DNA of 64,000 nucleotides from assembly GCA_003956705.1 (NCBI GenBank), contig QZCP01000130.1:28163-92162 (forward strand). The letters run 5' to 3'. The stretch is from Brevipalpus yothersi. Taxonomy: Eukaryota > Arthropoda > Arachnida > Trombidiformes > Tenuipalpidae. Below are positions 51,287-64,000 of this stretch, piece after piece. How positions within the stretch are numbered: position 1 is the stretch's first letter; the number at the start of each line of letters is the position of its first letter. The notes below the pieces were generated by a model. It was not told where the DNA came from, searched no databases, and worked only from the letters and a program-made list of their open reading frames with translations. Both the position numbers and the translations under genes were made by a program.

Positions 51287-51292
51287 AATAAA
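51287..51292 (+). terminator. Polyadenylation signal AATAAA
   Basis: Lies 163 bases after the stop codon of the CAP-Gly gene, in an AT-rich 3' region. Other AT-rich hexamers further on could serve as alternatives. Confidence 0.6.
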
Positions 51293-54200
51293 TTTTCTCT
51301 AAAAAATCATTGTAAAAACGATTAAAATTATGAAAACTCTAGGCAAGAAGCTCCAAGTAAATGAGCAAAGTTTCTAGTGTAAATAGAGAAGCTATAACTA
51401 ACTGCATTTGGATGATGAAAATTGTTGGTTGATAGTAAGAAAAGAAAGAGCAAATGATAATGAGAAAATTGGTACTCGAGAATTGGTTTGATGTTCCCTG
51501 GGTGATTGATTTGATTTGAACTTCCAACATTGATCAGATCATCCTATACCAATTTTCGACTGTTCACATGGAGCTCTCAAATTTTATCCTCTCAATTTTT
51601 TTGAATTAAATTATTAAATTATTACTAGATTTCCTATGTGAATATTGATGATAATGATAATTTAATTTTCAATCCATATTATCCACACTGTTGATACTAG
51701 TAGCCTACCGCAGTTTATGACCTGTTTAGTCCATTTGATTCACATTGTAACTCATGGAGTTAATTATTTTATGAGATTCATTAAATTAGAATCCTAAAAA
51801 TACACTTAAAATAAATTGAGAGAAAAAAAAGGAGAAAATTCTAGTCAACCAATAAACCCACAAGATCAAAATGTAATATTTCATCCTCGATTTTGAGGCC
51901 AGGAAAAATGTTAAAAAATTATATAAAATATATACACACGCATTATTGAGAGAAAAGATCATGTTGATTAGACTGTTGTCAATCAAGAATGTTAAAAATA
52001 CAAATATATAAATTGAAAATTAAATTCACTAAAATATCAATTGAAAATACGCTAATTTAAACACAAAATTGCTTGAATCTCTGAGAATAGTTTCACTTCG
52101 AGGAACAATCATGAACCGCAATTTATTCTCTATTTACATGTATTTTCAGAATCAAATTTTTCTAATTTTTTGTGGAAGAAGTGATCAAGAAAAATAATCG
52201 AAATGATTTTGATTTCGATTTCCAAAAATAGTTTCCTCTTTATTGAGATTTGCTAAGCATCTTCATCACTGGAGAATTTAAGGGATAAAAATGGGAGAAG
52301 GGAAAAGGAGATAGCAAAAAATAATCACAACTTTCAAATCATTTCATGTATCGAACGTCAAGAGACATTTTTGACTTACACAGTCAAAATGATCACTTTT
52401 ACGATCATTTTCATGACTTATTCGGCCATTCTTACAAGAATGTAAGCCAGGTGGCCATTCTTTTCTTTCCACCTCTTATTCGGGATCATCAAAATCAAGG
52501 GACATCAACACCAGACAGCCACGAATGATACATCAAAGTCACCAGTCGTATCATCGAGTAATCGAAACTGAAACACAGACAACACAACCAACTCACCATT
52601 ACCAGCATGAAATCAAGTTGCTCTTATTCATTTATTGAAATACTTATTGAAATAGTCGTATTTTACAGATAAGAGTTTAGAAAATAACTTTTACTGATCC
52701 AATGCTTTGATATTCCATCATCAGATAGCAGCACTGACATAACTTTCACAGGATGCTAAATTAATTTCATAACTGAATTGATCGAGCCTTACAATTGTAA
52801 TATTTAATATTTAATACTTGTTAGAACTTTATAGAACAGCTCAAAGAGAAAGCTTACTATCTGCAGAGCTCATCAATTTTTATGTGTCCTTTTTTTGCTT
52901 CCAAAAGTTTATTTTTAATTTCAACTCTAGGGGATTAAAAGAGAAGAAGCATCTTGTTGGATTTCTGATTGGTAAGAGGTTCGCCGAGTTTCACCATTTC
53001 TGATTTCTTCACTACTAATTCGAGATCGAAAATTAACGAGAACATAAATATGATGGAAAATATTTCAGAATTTTTATTATTGAAATCTTGAAGGAATGAA
53101 ATTTGTCCATCCCTTCTCTGATTTACTGTTTGTTTAGGTACAGGTGTAGATGATTACTCTCCATCTTTTAGGGCTTCTCTTTTCTTCTTTTTTATCGGCA
53201 TGAAACACTGTCGAACATCGATAGATGAGCAAATAATCTAGATAAGAGGAAAAAGATTGGAAATCTTTGTGTATGTAGCAGAAAAAAATTCCATCATAAT
53301 TACAGAATACGTGCAGAGGTGTCAAAGCATGTATGAGGGGAGACAAACAGGATGATTGGAATTATTTTGATTTCATCATTATTTTATTAAATAGGAGAAA
53401 GCAATTGATTCAGGGAACATATGCTCTTATTATTGAATCTAATACCATTTATGAAAAGAGAAATCATGTTTAGACTTTTTTCGAGAGGGGTTCAGAGTTT
53501 TATAGGTAAATGAGCTTCTTATGCTAATAATGGGAACCATAATACAGAATCATGATTATCACTTCAGCTTATAATCGTTTAGTTTGAAGAAACAGCGGCT
53601 TATTGGATGATTCGATGCAGGAAGCCTTGTAAATCTTGTTAGCCATTGGATGAATATTCAACTGTATATTTCCGAAAAAAGCTTCGGGAATAAAACCTTT
53701 ATTAATCTTTAATAATCAAATTTTTCCACGAAAAAAACCAAAGAGACGATAAAAGCTCATCATCGAATGCTCATGGATGGAGCATGAAAAAATTTTATCA
53801 ATTGAAAGAAACTTCCAAACACGACCGATACCTGATCGAATGAATTGAAATTCTCACCAATGATCCTGATATTCTTCAGCCTGATTTTCCATTGGATTTT
53901 GAAGAGAAAACTCAAGTATATAGTTTGGGAAATGGGGATACTTTGCATCGTTTGATAACTTTTTTGCTCCAGGAACCTCAATTCATTTGAAAGAAGAGGA
54001 AAGAGAAAGTCCACTCGTAATTCAGCTTGAGGCAAAATTGAGAATACCAAGTTTTGGAATGATAGAGAGCATTCTTGAATAGTAGGAATAAGATTGAATC
54101 TTGATCAAAAGTGGAGAAAAGGTAAGTGGACTCAAATTTAGGATTGAAACAATATTGATGTTCTTTTCCGTTCATGTTCAGTCACTCATGAAATCCAGTG

Positions 54201-55548
54201 AAAAAAGAACTTTTGCATCTTATTCTTCTTACTATTTTATTTCATCACGCGAGCATCTTATTGCTTTTTCAACGAGGGACCATGGGTCAGCCTCATGAAC
54301 AAATTCCCTAGAGAAATTGTGGCCCGAGAATTTTTCTCTCTTTTTCCTCCCTTCAGCTCATGTATCGACCAATACAAAATAGTAATGTTCATTCATTCAT
54401 GCCAAATCGTATTTCCATGAAAAATGAATGGCAATAGAGAGAGAGAGAGAGAGAGAAAGGAAGAAAAAGAGTGAAAAAGTTCTTTTTCCTTGTGAATATG
54501 TACTCCTTCGAACGCGAAATAGATAAAAAGAGATATTTGATACCTATTTTCACATCTAAGGAGCGAATTCAATTCAAGCTTACCACAAAAGATAAATTAT
54601 GTTACTGTTAACATTCATTCAAATCATTTGAAGATGTTACTCATAATTCTATTGAACTTTCAAATTGTGATCAGAGGGACAAGCCTCCAGTATTAGATAA
54701 GTTTATCTTGGTAAAAATTTCCACCACAATAGTTAGAACAGCTATTTTTGCCATTAAATACAATTCAAACGATAAGCAAGTGCTGTAAATTGTCTGGACT
54801 ATCCATTGGAAGATTGCATGGGATTATATTGAACAATACTTTTAATTGATTCATCTCACGTGAATAATGAGTCAGTAGATTTATGATATCATCATGTAAC
54901 ACGATAGAACAGCGATGATTGAAAATCAAAATATTGAGGTCAAAAAAATCTCTTCCAGTGCCAAACAAGTCAAACGAGGAGAGAACAAAAGATATTCACA
55001 TGAGATCATGGAAGATCAGAGAGAAGGGTGTATATTCTGATGAATGGATATACATGTATACCTTTTGCACAATGTTGTTCATCACATGGAATCTATTGAT
55101 TGTAAGCTATTATTAAGAGAAATCCTATTAACCTTGATATTAAACGGTTTCACTTCTAATTCTAGGATTGATACTATATGAAATATGAATGACAAAATTT
55201 CCAACAATCAAGAATGATTGTTAAAAAGGCAAACAACGTACAATGTACCTCAGTTTTCATCCTACAATTGGATCGATTTCAAGGGTGTAGCAGTCAAAAA
55301 TCGCGGTTGCCTCTGGACTCAAAGCTTTTTGAGTCTTGCTTCCTTATTTACTATAATGTTTCGTTTCTTTCCTCTCCTCTTTCCATTCCTTTTCCATCAA
55401 GCTCTGCTTTAGACCAGGTACTTGAGAGTCCCATTCTTCATTTTGATGGATACTTTCGGCTTGAGGCGTAATCCATTTCATAGGATTGCAAAATTGATTG
55501 CATCATTTTTCTCTAACTTTCTTGGAATACTTTCGGTACCAAAATTAT

Positions 55549-55550
<2 letters not shown>

Positions 55551-55628
<78 letters not shown>
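55551..55628. repeat. (AG)n microsatellite
   Basis: Thirty-nine uninterrupted units. Confidence 0.98.
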
Positions 55629-55630
<2 letters not shown>

Positions 55631-56708
55631 CAGTGAAATATCACAATTTATTCTAACCAGAGAAAAATATTACCATCGCAATGCTGTCCGAATTCTTGTT
55701 GTAGACACTCATAGCAAGCATCTATAATTTCAGGGATTCCCAAGAACTCGAATCATGATGGAAGATAGTTTGTACTCTTCTGTAGATTTGAGATACATGT
55801 ATACAAAGACTGCCAATGTGGAAATGATCAAAATTGATTTCTGATGACTCTCATTTCATGCAAACATCTTTCAACTATCTATAGCTTTCCTGATAGAACC
55901 AGAGAATGAATCCTGTAGAGTGAGAATTATGTTTCACGAGATGAATCGGTAGGGAGTAAATTTCAAATCTTCAAGTGATGAAGCCCTTGTTTAATTGTAT
56001 TACAATCCATCAGAGTATTTGGAGCAATCCAAATCATGTACCTGCATAAGATATGGGTCTATACTCATATATTATTTTCATAGAAAAAATTTGAAGCCAA
56101 AACACCGTTGAGTTTCCTTGGGACATGGTTTGATGATGATAGTTTTAGGTCATATTCGGTGCCAGCTCATTGTATCTCTTGTATTCATTTGTTCAATTAT
56201 TATCGTTTTTACTGAAAAAACTCTGAATCATTATGTGATACATCCACGTATGAGCATCCCTTGATCAATATCAGCAAGGGTCGATGTGATAATTCAAATA
56301 GAGATAGATCCTGTAGCTGTTTTTACACTGCCTGAAGAGTAAAAGGTGCCAATAAAATTGATCTGTTGTGTTTGAAAGAAAGTTTTTGCTCTCTCTTCCT
56401 CTCCTCATGATGGACTTTCTGTAACAATAGCTCGGCCATGATATTATTCAATGTATCTAGATTGTATCAAGTAAAATGTTATTTGGTGTAGTAGTTGTAG
56501 TAGTAGACTTGTTAGATTGATCATGATTGACTGTTCTCACTCTAGTGGACATGGTTCACAAGTAGGACTTGATCGTGTGTACAAGGAAATGTCGGGGGTT
56601 GAGTGGGTGTCGCTTACTTCATCGCCAAACAATCAGTTTAACTGAGACACCATTCACAGTCTACTCATTCACCCAATTGATTAACTGAGATCATTTGATT
56701 ATTCAGTG

Positions 56709-56714
56709 TAAGAG

Positions 56715-56749
<35 letters not shown>

Positions 56750-56750
56750 G
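56709..56750. repeat. Compound (GAAA)n-(GA)n run
   Basis: Four GAAA-like units followed by about 10 GA units. Confidence 0.9.
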
Positions 56751-58602
56751 TTTGTATGTGTGGGTGAAGATGGAATAAATCTCCGCTGATAAGGATGAGT
56801 ATCTTGGTCTCTGAAATTGGTCATTTACTAAGATCTTTCACCGCTAGCCGATGGCTAATTATCATTAAGAGTGTTATTGAGTTTTCACTATCATTAATGA
56901 ATCTCATCGGTACATTAGGTTGATATGAGCTCAGGATAATTGGTGAGCAGCTGATAGGGAATCTTGATGAAAACTTCTCAAGATTGACCAGTTACTTGAG
57001 AATCCACTGTGAGCTTGGTATCACAAGCTGAAAAATATTTTTGATTTCTTCTAAACTTGGCTCGAATATTTTCCCTTTTTATTTCATGGTTATAGGTATG
57101 ATAAATAATGATCCAAAGAAATGAGAGGGAAAAAATGTTGAAGAACTTTCCATGACTTGAGCTGCGTTCAACAATCAGTGCATGGTGATAATAATGGAAG
57201 AATTTCTCTGTCTAAAAAGTCAGAGAAAGAAAATTTATTATTTTCAAGTATTCTGTGATACTCAAATCATCAATCGTCTTGATTTCTGAGACAACACACA
57301 CAATTCTCGTGTCCAGAGAAGGAAGAAGGAAAGTTATAGCTTCAAAGTTCCTTAAACCAAATGATCAGCAGTCAAGACGAACTCAAAACAGAAAGTCGAA
57401 CTAAATTGAATTAAAAACTCTATTATTGCCTCAAAAGTGTTGACGAATCAACTTTTTTTCCTTTTTTACTTGACAGCTTGTCGTTTTGCATTTTCTTATC
57501 ACTCATTATCAATACAAAATCATCATCAATTCAACAATTTAAGAGACTTCAACAGTTAACTGAGTATTTTGATCGCTTTCGCTCTCTCCTCCTCTTAGTA
57601 AATAGTGGTATTCACTTGATTCATTTTCATCAATTTTACTGCAAAAATAGGATGGCCAAAGTCACAATAAGGCGCGGAAGAGTATGTCAACACAAATGAT
57701 CGTTTGCTACCATCATCATTATCATATGATGCCTTTTTTGATAGAAAATAGCTAATATTGTCAATGGTAAGGATGCCAATTCGACAAGCGTCAAGGTAAC
57801 ATCAATATCATCCATCTCTTTCACTCTCTCTCTCTTTTCCTTTGATCCTCATCAATTCTATATCCTCTTGTTTTCTGTCTCTCGAAACCAGTGTTTCCAT
57901 CTTTTATTCTTGATCATTAGTCAATCATACGCAATCAGTTGACAACTCATTAGTCGAACAAGCACTTTGAGGAAGCAAAAGTTGAGAGAAAATGATAAAG
58001 AAGAAGATACTCAAATTCGAGCTTTTCTCTGTCTCCCCCTGCCCACAGTATCACATCTTTTCCATCAATAAGCAAAAAATTGACTTTTGAAGACTGAAAT
58101 TTTGATGAATTATTAGCTTTTTCCTCTATATCCAGATGAATATTGCAGACATGTACAAATATTGTGGCCCAAAATGGTAAATGAGCTGAATGTGGGAATG
58201 AGGAATGTTTTTAACCTGAGGATGCACATGGAAGCTGATATCTGATTGAGACAGGATGAAGCTTAACATCTCCTGATGTCATCGGCCGCTTTGAACACTG
58301 ACTTGATCGAAAATAACTGAATTCTCAAATATGTCCACACTCATGCAATTGGCGAAGAAACATTTTTCAGCATAGCCTAAATCAGTATCCTGGCTATGTG
58401 AATGGCTGTATATGTGTGTATGGCAACAATCCATAGCAGCATTTAAGTCAAGCTGATCCTTCTTCTTGTGTGACCACGTTTGCTACTGCATTTTTGAAGC
58501 TTATATGTACAAGATCGATCCAAAAGGCAAGAAAAGTTACGATGTAAGCAGTTTTATATCAAGTTGCCTGTTTCTCCTCCTTTCCTGCTCATCTGTAGAT
58601 AG

Positions 58603-58605
<3 letters not shown>

Positions 58606-58656
<51 letters not shown>
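58606..58656. repeat. (AG)n microsatellite
   Basis: About 25 units. Confidence 0.98.
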
Positions 58657-58658
<2 letters not shown>

Positions 58659-59253
58659 CTTCACAAATGCAACCCTTACAAAGTCTGTGGCCACGAATTA
58701 TTGGTGTTATCGGATGAGCTTTCATGATCCTCTCTCAGTCCTCCACCTTCTTTTCCTCCTCTTTTTCTTTTTCTTCTCTTCCATAAGCTTCTTGTATGTC
58801 ATTTTGAACTCTCACCAATCCTCTCTCTCTCTCTCGATAGATGACATGTGGACAATGTAATGCTTTAAAATTGAAAATTTCACTTCAAAATTTTTCATAA
58901 TGCTGCTTTTAGAGGGGGAGAGAGAAATTCGTCCTCGTAATTAGATTTTACGATTGATTTAAAATACAAAGATCATGTCCCATTTTCGCTCACGCCAATG
59001 TGATGATGCTTGTGAGGCAGAGGAAGGTCTCCAGCGAAGAGAGAAGAGTTGCAATGTAAGCATATGTGAGTGAAAATCTCAATCTAAAGTGTAAAATATT
59101 CTCATGTTAGGTCATCTTAGCGAAATTTGACAAAAAATTCGAAATTCGAGACACTGAGAGAAATATTTTCAAATAGCTAAATTGTAAAACTAAACTAAAA
59201 TTAAAATTTTATCTGAGTGACAGGATCGATCAATTGAATTTATTGAATGATCA

Positions 59254-59255
<2 letters not shown>

Positions 59256-59296
<41 letters not shown>

Positions 59297-59315
59297 NCTC
59301 TCTCTTTCTCTCTCT
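59256..59315. repeat. (TC)n array with a single N
   Basis: About 20 CT units, one N at 59297, then a few more with a TTT variant. The N marks an unresolved base inside the array. Confidence 0.96.
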
Positions 59316-59709
59316 TCAATGTCAAGGCTAGAATAAGATAGCAACTAACACAGAATATTGAGTTGAACATAGAAGTGATAAATCCATGATTCTTGTTGAT
59401 AGCAAAATGTTAGTGAGGCAATCAAAAGCGATTGACTATCATGAGGAAGATAGATACGTTGTATCAAAATCTTGAAATCAACTCAGCCTCTCTCTCTCTC
59501 TTTCTCTCTCTCCTTTCACCAGACAATCGACTCACGTAGCTGTGTTTGATCATCTCTCTCATCTTTTTTGCATCATACAGTCTTCTTCTCTTGTCTCTAT
59601 GCCATAGAACCAGGAAGATCAATCACGATCGAAGGATTATTACAAGCACATTAATAATCAGCTTCCCATAAAAAGTTGGTGCACTTGAATGGCCGATGAA
59701 GAGAGACAT

Positions 59710-59717
<8 letters not shown>

Positions 59718-59758
<41 letters not shown>
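59718..59758. repeat. (AG)n microsatellite
   Basis: Twenty units preceded by a short (CA)n run. Confidence 0.97.
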
Positions 59759-59762
<4 letters not shown>

Positions 59763-61482
59763 TGATCAAGTGGCCTCTTTTGTTGCATCTATTCTTGCAC
59801 ACTATCTTTCCGCTATAATCTGAAGAGCACCAGAACGATATTCATTGAAGGAATTCCCACCGTTTTTTTTCAACTCAAAAAATTTCCAAACTTTTTTGGA
59901 TGACAAAAAAGTTTCATATGACTGAGTTAACTCAACCTCTGGTAAGAGAGCTAGAAGAGAATTGACAAATTTTCCTCATGTTTGTGTTCACAATTCTCTG
60001 AAAATATTGAAATGGTGAATATTTATTGACATAGTATTGGTCCTCTAGTATGACCAATGTTGATATAAAATATCGTCCCCTGAAGGCACTACATGGTAGG
60101 GAATTTGGGTCCTAAGCAGTTCGACTTTATGTGTATGTCTTTTCTGAGCAAATACCGATTGGCAAATGTGAAAGGAATTTGAAGTTTATCGAAATAGATT
60201 CTTGTTCACATCTATCAAGTCAAAGCATTACAAATGGATGCTGGTACATGAATATACACATATACACATGTAAACACAAAATATGTGACCAATAAAATTT
60301 CTGAAAGAGACCTCGAAATGCTCAAAAGAGAGCAATAATAATTTTATCATCAAAGCTCCAGGAAAAAAATATTTGCCCTTTTCATTCCTACATTTAAATA
60401 TTCTTATATGAAGAAAGGGACCTTGAAACACATGCATTAATACACACACATACACTCGTCTATCATCACCTGTTTTCCCAGGAACAAGAGTGCACAATCA
60501 GATTGGAAGAGTCGGATGAAAATGCCATAAATTGGATAAGAATATTAGGTAATCAGTGAAGCTTCTCAATTCTCAGTCCATGAAGATGATGACATGTATA
60601 CATGAAGAGATGATGATATGAGATGAGGAAGAATGATACATCCAGACAAGAGGAGCAGAGAGAGAGAGAAAGTGAATATGCTTCTGAGATGATCATTCAT
60701 GCGATTTTATTGAGTATTCACATGGTTTGCTGAACCTATTGTGAGGTACATGGCCGAGCACAATGGCTAAAAGTGGAGGCAAAAGAGGCTATGAACAGAT
60801 CTTAGCACACACAGAGAGATGAGATTCTGAAAAGATGCGGATGGAGAAAGATGGAAGAGTAGGATAGTGTTCGAATAAGAACGGTAAATGAAAACGCAAT
60901 TCTGATCAAGCAAATTTTGACTCATACGATTTGGACATGAATAGTGTTTAAGAAAACCAAACAGTGTGGACTTCTAGATATTTCCTGCAGATCATTGGAG
61001 AATGATCTTTTGAGTTCGGGGAAGCATAAAAAGTTATTGAAAACACAAGAGCGTGACTAGCACGCGATGGAGCAGACAAGATGAGTGAGATGAGGATGCT
61101 GTCCATCCTCGCTTTCTCAGTATCATCTATCTATATCTCATTTCTTTCCTGAAATTCTTGTAAATTTTTTCCCTCCAGATTTCTCATCTTTTTGACCCAT
61201 TGATGCGAAAAATAGAAAGATGATTTCAGTATGTTTTACTTGTCAGAAATTTTCACTCAGATATCCTGGAGATTTGCTGCCACTTGAAGTTGATTCATTT
61301 TTCACTTCAACTGTCCACTATTTTATCATCATTTCTCACATTCGAACGGCAGCTAAATGCTTGTACTCTACTCCATTCGATCATCAGTAGTATTTCTCTT
61401 TCTCAAAACTTGACCCATGGAAAAATGATTATTTGGGAGTTTCAATGATCGTAATTTGTTGCTAGATACCTTAGTATGAGAA

Positions 61483-61523
61483 AAAGAAAGAAAGAAAGAA
61501 GAGAGAGAGAGAGAGAGAGAGAG
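61483..61523. repeat. Compound (GAAA)n-(GA)n microsatellite
   Basis: About four GAAA units followed by eleven GA units. The pyrimidine array at 61651-61711 is in the opposite orientation. Confidence 0.95.
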
Positions 61524-61542
61524 TAGCGGTTAGACTTTCTAG

Positions 61543-61614
61543 GCCTTCTCCAACGAAACCCAATTTAACCTCTTCGAATACCATGTCCCGAGGCGACTAT
61601 GGCTTCTCTATCAG
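61543..61614 (+). CDS. Candidate exon, unrecognised
   Basis: Bounded by CTTTCTAG| and ATCAG|GTATGT. Two frames are open. One reads PSPTKPNLTSSNTMSRGDYG and then FSI, with phase 2 at both ends. The GDYGFSI word resembles the start of a PDZ domain, but nothing further is available to test that. Neither open frame joins 62066-62144 in the phase that exon needs, so an extra exon would have to lie between them. Confidence 0.15.
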
Positions 61615-61650
61615 GTATGTTCTCATTTGCAATCGGTTTTACTCTCTTTT

Positions 61651-61711
61651 TCTCTTTCTTTCTCTTTCTTTCTCTTTCTTTCTCTCTCTTTCTCTCTCTT
61701 TCTCTCTCTTT
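61651..61711. repeat. Higher-order 10 bp pyrimidine repeat
   Basis: Three copies of TCTCTTTCTT followed by three copies of TCTCTCTCTT, so a decamer repeat with two variants. Confidence 0.95.
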
Positions 61712-62065
61712 GGTGAAGGCGAATGAAGTCAGCAGGTTTAGTTCTTGGCCTAAATGTATCAATCTGTATATTATACGATAGAAGCACAAAGCAATACAAG
61801 AATAATTAAGCCGCTTCATGGATTTTTCATGGAGCATACTAGTTCGATTCAAATTTTTCATAATTATCTTTGGAAACAAATACCAGGAACAATCCATAGA
61901 AATCCGATTATGATCAATGAAACGGAATATGTATTCTCTTTTTTTCTCCACATGCAAAGAAAGAAAGAAAGAAAGAAAGAGAGAGGAAGAGAGAGAGATT
62001 TAAAGTTTTAATAGCACATATTTATTTCAAGCCATTGAGCCAATCGGTTTTTTTCCTCTAATCAG

Positions 62066-62144
62066 CTTCACCGCAACAGGAAAAAAGAAATAGATCCCAG
62101 ATCAAGAACAATCATCATCATTTCCAACAGAATAGTCAAAAAAA
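62066..62144 (+). CDS. Candidate penultimate exon, unrecognised
   Basis: Good acceptor (TTTTTTTCCTCTAATCAG|) and donor (AAA|GTACGT). The phase-1 frame reads SPQQEKRNRSQIKNNHHHF and then QQNSQK, a Gln/Asn/His-rich composition like the coding exons of the CAP-Gly gene. It ends in phase 2, which matches the next candidate exon 147 bp on. The other long-open frame (phase 0) is less protein-like. No domain is recognisable. Confidence 0.32.
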
Positions 62145-62291
62145 GTACGTGCTTTCCATGTCCTGACTCATTTGTCTCTCTTTCTCTCTGTTGTATCCAC
62201 TAGCGAAATGTTACAAGCTCACAATTATGTATAGCTTTTATTCTCTTTTCCTTTGGCATCGAAAAATCACATCTTCCTTCTGGCTTATCAG

Positions 62292-62349
62292 GCAGCAACA
62301 AGAGTCTAACTTTCAACCGCCGACTTTTCCCAACGTTACTGGCTACTAG
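62292..62349 (+). CDS. Candidate terminal exon, unrecognised
   Basis: Follows a pyrimidine-rich acceptor (CCTTCTGGCTTATCAG|). The first base completes the codon left open by the exon ending at 62144. It then reads QQQESNFQPPTFPNVTGY to TAG at 62347-62349. The matched phase and shared Gln-rich composition support a two-exon 3' end of a + strand gene whose earlier exons I cannot place. No clear AATAAA follows within 100 bp. Confidence 0.32.
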
Positions 62350-62614
62350 TACGGCGCATCATGTTCTCCATTCATGTATTCCCTTGCTCACTCCACAATT
62401 AATTTTAACAACAATCTAATTTAGATCCAGATCGATGGATGATCACGCAGATTGCTAGCCTCCTTTTCCATTTCTCAACCCAACAAGCAGCCCCATATCG
62501 CTCTAACTTTCACATATATTCGTCCATCAAAATTGCTTCAAAATGCTACTCAATCCATCAATTCTTTTGCCCACTTCCATGGTTCGTTAGGAAGAGGCAA
62601 TCTTATCAATTCCC

Positions 62615-62692
62615 TGTCTCTCTCTTTCTCTCTCTTTCTCTCTCTTTCTCTCTCTCTCCCTCTCTTGCTCTCTTGCTCTCTTTCTTCCCGAT
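62615..62692. repeat. Pyrimidine-rich array with 10 bp units
   Basis: Repeated TCTCTTTCTC decamers followed by degenerate CT and CTTG units. Confidence 0.9.
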
Positions 62693-63578
62693 GATTCAAT
62701 ATTACACTATCATTTCATGATGGTGCAAGCCTGTCAAGGTGATCTTCACTGCCACCCTGCTCACCACAAAAACAATATGAACCGCTGTTTTGGAGAGTTA
62801 ACTAGAACAGTTAGGAAATTCATCATCTGAGAATGTTTGAATGGCCTTTGGAACTTTTTTTGGCCAACTATATTCAATTCATCTCGAATATGTGTTTTTT
62901 CAGCAATCATAAGATGATCTTTTCTGCTCTTTTGCACTCAATTTCTCTCCTCATCGATCGAGCTAATCATCACGTAATTATGGATAACTTTAAGTCAAGA
63001 AGTTGAGGGAAAAAGTTAGTTTGTAGGCTGAAGATGATCAAAGTGTTGACAGGGTCATGAAAACATCTCATGTGATGAGGGAAGAGAGAGAAAGAGAGAG
63101 AGAGACAGAAAAAAATGGTGTTTAGATGATGTTTTTCTAGCAAACATCAGCCTTAGGATGATGAATGATCTGAATGCGAAAGATTATTGGAAAGAATTTT
63201 AAGTGTTCTCACACACTGACAGACTAATCGAACATGAACGTGTCGCTTGTATACACACACATGCATATCCAGTTATCTGGTCTCTTAAGATGAATCATGG
63301 TAGTGTTATGAACATTACAGAGAAGATCATCTCTCTTCTGTTTTTTATCTGATCTGATGGATAAAAATGAATAAGATGGAGATGCTGAAGGAGAAAAATT
63401 GTGTTAGTAAGACAATTCTTGATCAAATGTAATCAAATGATGATGGCTACATGATTGTGTGTGTTGAAAGGAAGACAAGAGGAGAAGAAATAAGTTTTTT
63501 CAAGTACACATAATAGCTGGATCATGATCGACCAGTAAGTTTGAAAAACGATGATGTTCAAGTCATCCAAGAAGCTCA

Positions 63579-63582
<4 letters not shown>

Positions 63583-63635
<53 letters not shown>
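63583..63635. repeat. (AG)n microsatellite
   Basis: About 26 units. Confidence 0.98.
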
Positions 63636-63638
<3 letters not shown>

Positions 63639-63944
63639 AGGCAAAAAAATAGATGAATCTGAGGGGTGAGGTAGGAAGAGGCGGGATAATTTTCTCTCTC
63701 TTTCCTCCATTTTTCAAGTTTACACGCAAAACATAGCCTCAAAGCAGCAGTCTTTCTTTTTTCCCTGAAAACGCATATAAATTCATTAAAAGCTCTTTCC
63801 GAGTAAATCAGGCTTCATGATAGTCAAATTAAACGCTTTTTTATGAACCGATAGCTTTTTCTATGTACTACTAATACAAAGCTTGAGTAGTGTCCTGAGG
63901 CTGCTCAACAGTGGCGGGAAGCTTTTTCTGAATGAAAAGGAAAT

Positions 63945-63946
<2 letters not shown>

Positions 63947-64000
<54 letters not shown>
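63947..64000. repeat. (AG)n microsatellite, cut by window end
   Basis: Twenty-seven units up to the last base of the window, so its full length is not visible. Confidence 0.97.

Larger units (their letters stand above)
51293..61542. other. Downstream of the CAP-Gly gene, no secure gene
   Basis: AT-rich unique sequence with GA/CT arrays. Several exon-like scraps are present. One is a donor-ended frame FDLHSQNDHFYDHFHDLF near 52361-52440, followed by a further open stretch to about 52640. Another is a pair at 57651-57681 and 57752-57795 whose phases match and which read KARKTNIVNGKDANSTSVK. None is long enough to call alone. They may belong to the same + strand gene as 62066-62349. Confidence 0.4.
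62350..64000. other. Right flank, no gene seen
   Basis: AT-rich sequence with a pyrimidine array at 62615-62692, a GA array at 63583-63635 and a further GA array that runs off the end. Short frames are repeat-derived. Confidence 0.5.

Noticed and set aside
61820..61845. GTTCGATTC word resembling a tRNA B box
   Set aside because: No A box, no acceptor stem and no cloverleaf can be folded around it.

Overview
The window looks like nuclear DNA of an invertebrate animal. It is AT-rich with spaced genes. The genes are spliced with GT-AG introns of about 170 bp to 2.4 kb. There is an IS630/Tc1/mariner transposon with TA target duplications, and long (GA)n/(CT)n dinucleotide arrays recur every few kilobases. 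Two runs of N lie inside such arrays, as expected where a short-read assembly collapses. I cannot name the species; an arthropod or other protostome is my guess, with low confidence.

Layout. 739-2043 is a complete, apparently intact DD37E-type transposable element with one transposase gene. 2046-40572 is mostly unique AT-rich sequence full of microsatellites. It holds a few exon-like pieces (7358-7498 with 8126-8275; 34982-35040) that I can only propose, and a compositionally distinct block at 35390-36420. 40617-51124 on the + strand is the one secure host gene. It has six coding exons with matching phases and codes for about 1476 residues. It carries one CAP-Gly domain split over exons 2 and 3, a Cys/His cluster, an Arg/Ser-rich stretch, a His/Ser-rich region and proline-rich motifs. 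A polyadenylation signal follows at 51287. 51293-64000 is again microsatellite-rich DNA, with a possible 3' end of a second + strand gene at 62066-62349.

The CAP-Gly fold ties the main gene to microtubule-end or tubulin-tail binding by family. The long disordered, basic, low-complexity remainder suggests a scaffold. I did not recognise the full-length protein. The CAP-Gly sequence resembles those of CYLD more than those of CLIP-170 or dynactin, but no ubiquitin-protease domain is visible. The most unusual local signal is a stretch of about 342 bases without any AG dinucleotide just before exon 2. It coincides with an in-frame ATG-started open frame and so may be an extended AG-exclusion zone, an alternative first exon, or both.

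All exon calls rest on reading frame, splice-site and phase consistency seen by eye. No alignment or transcript data were available.
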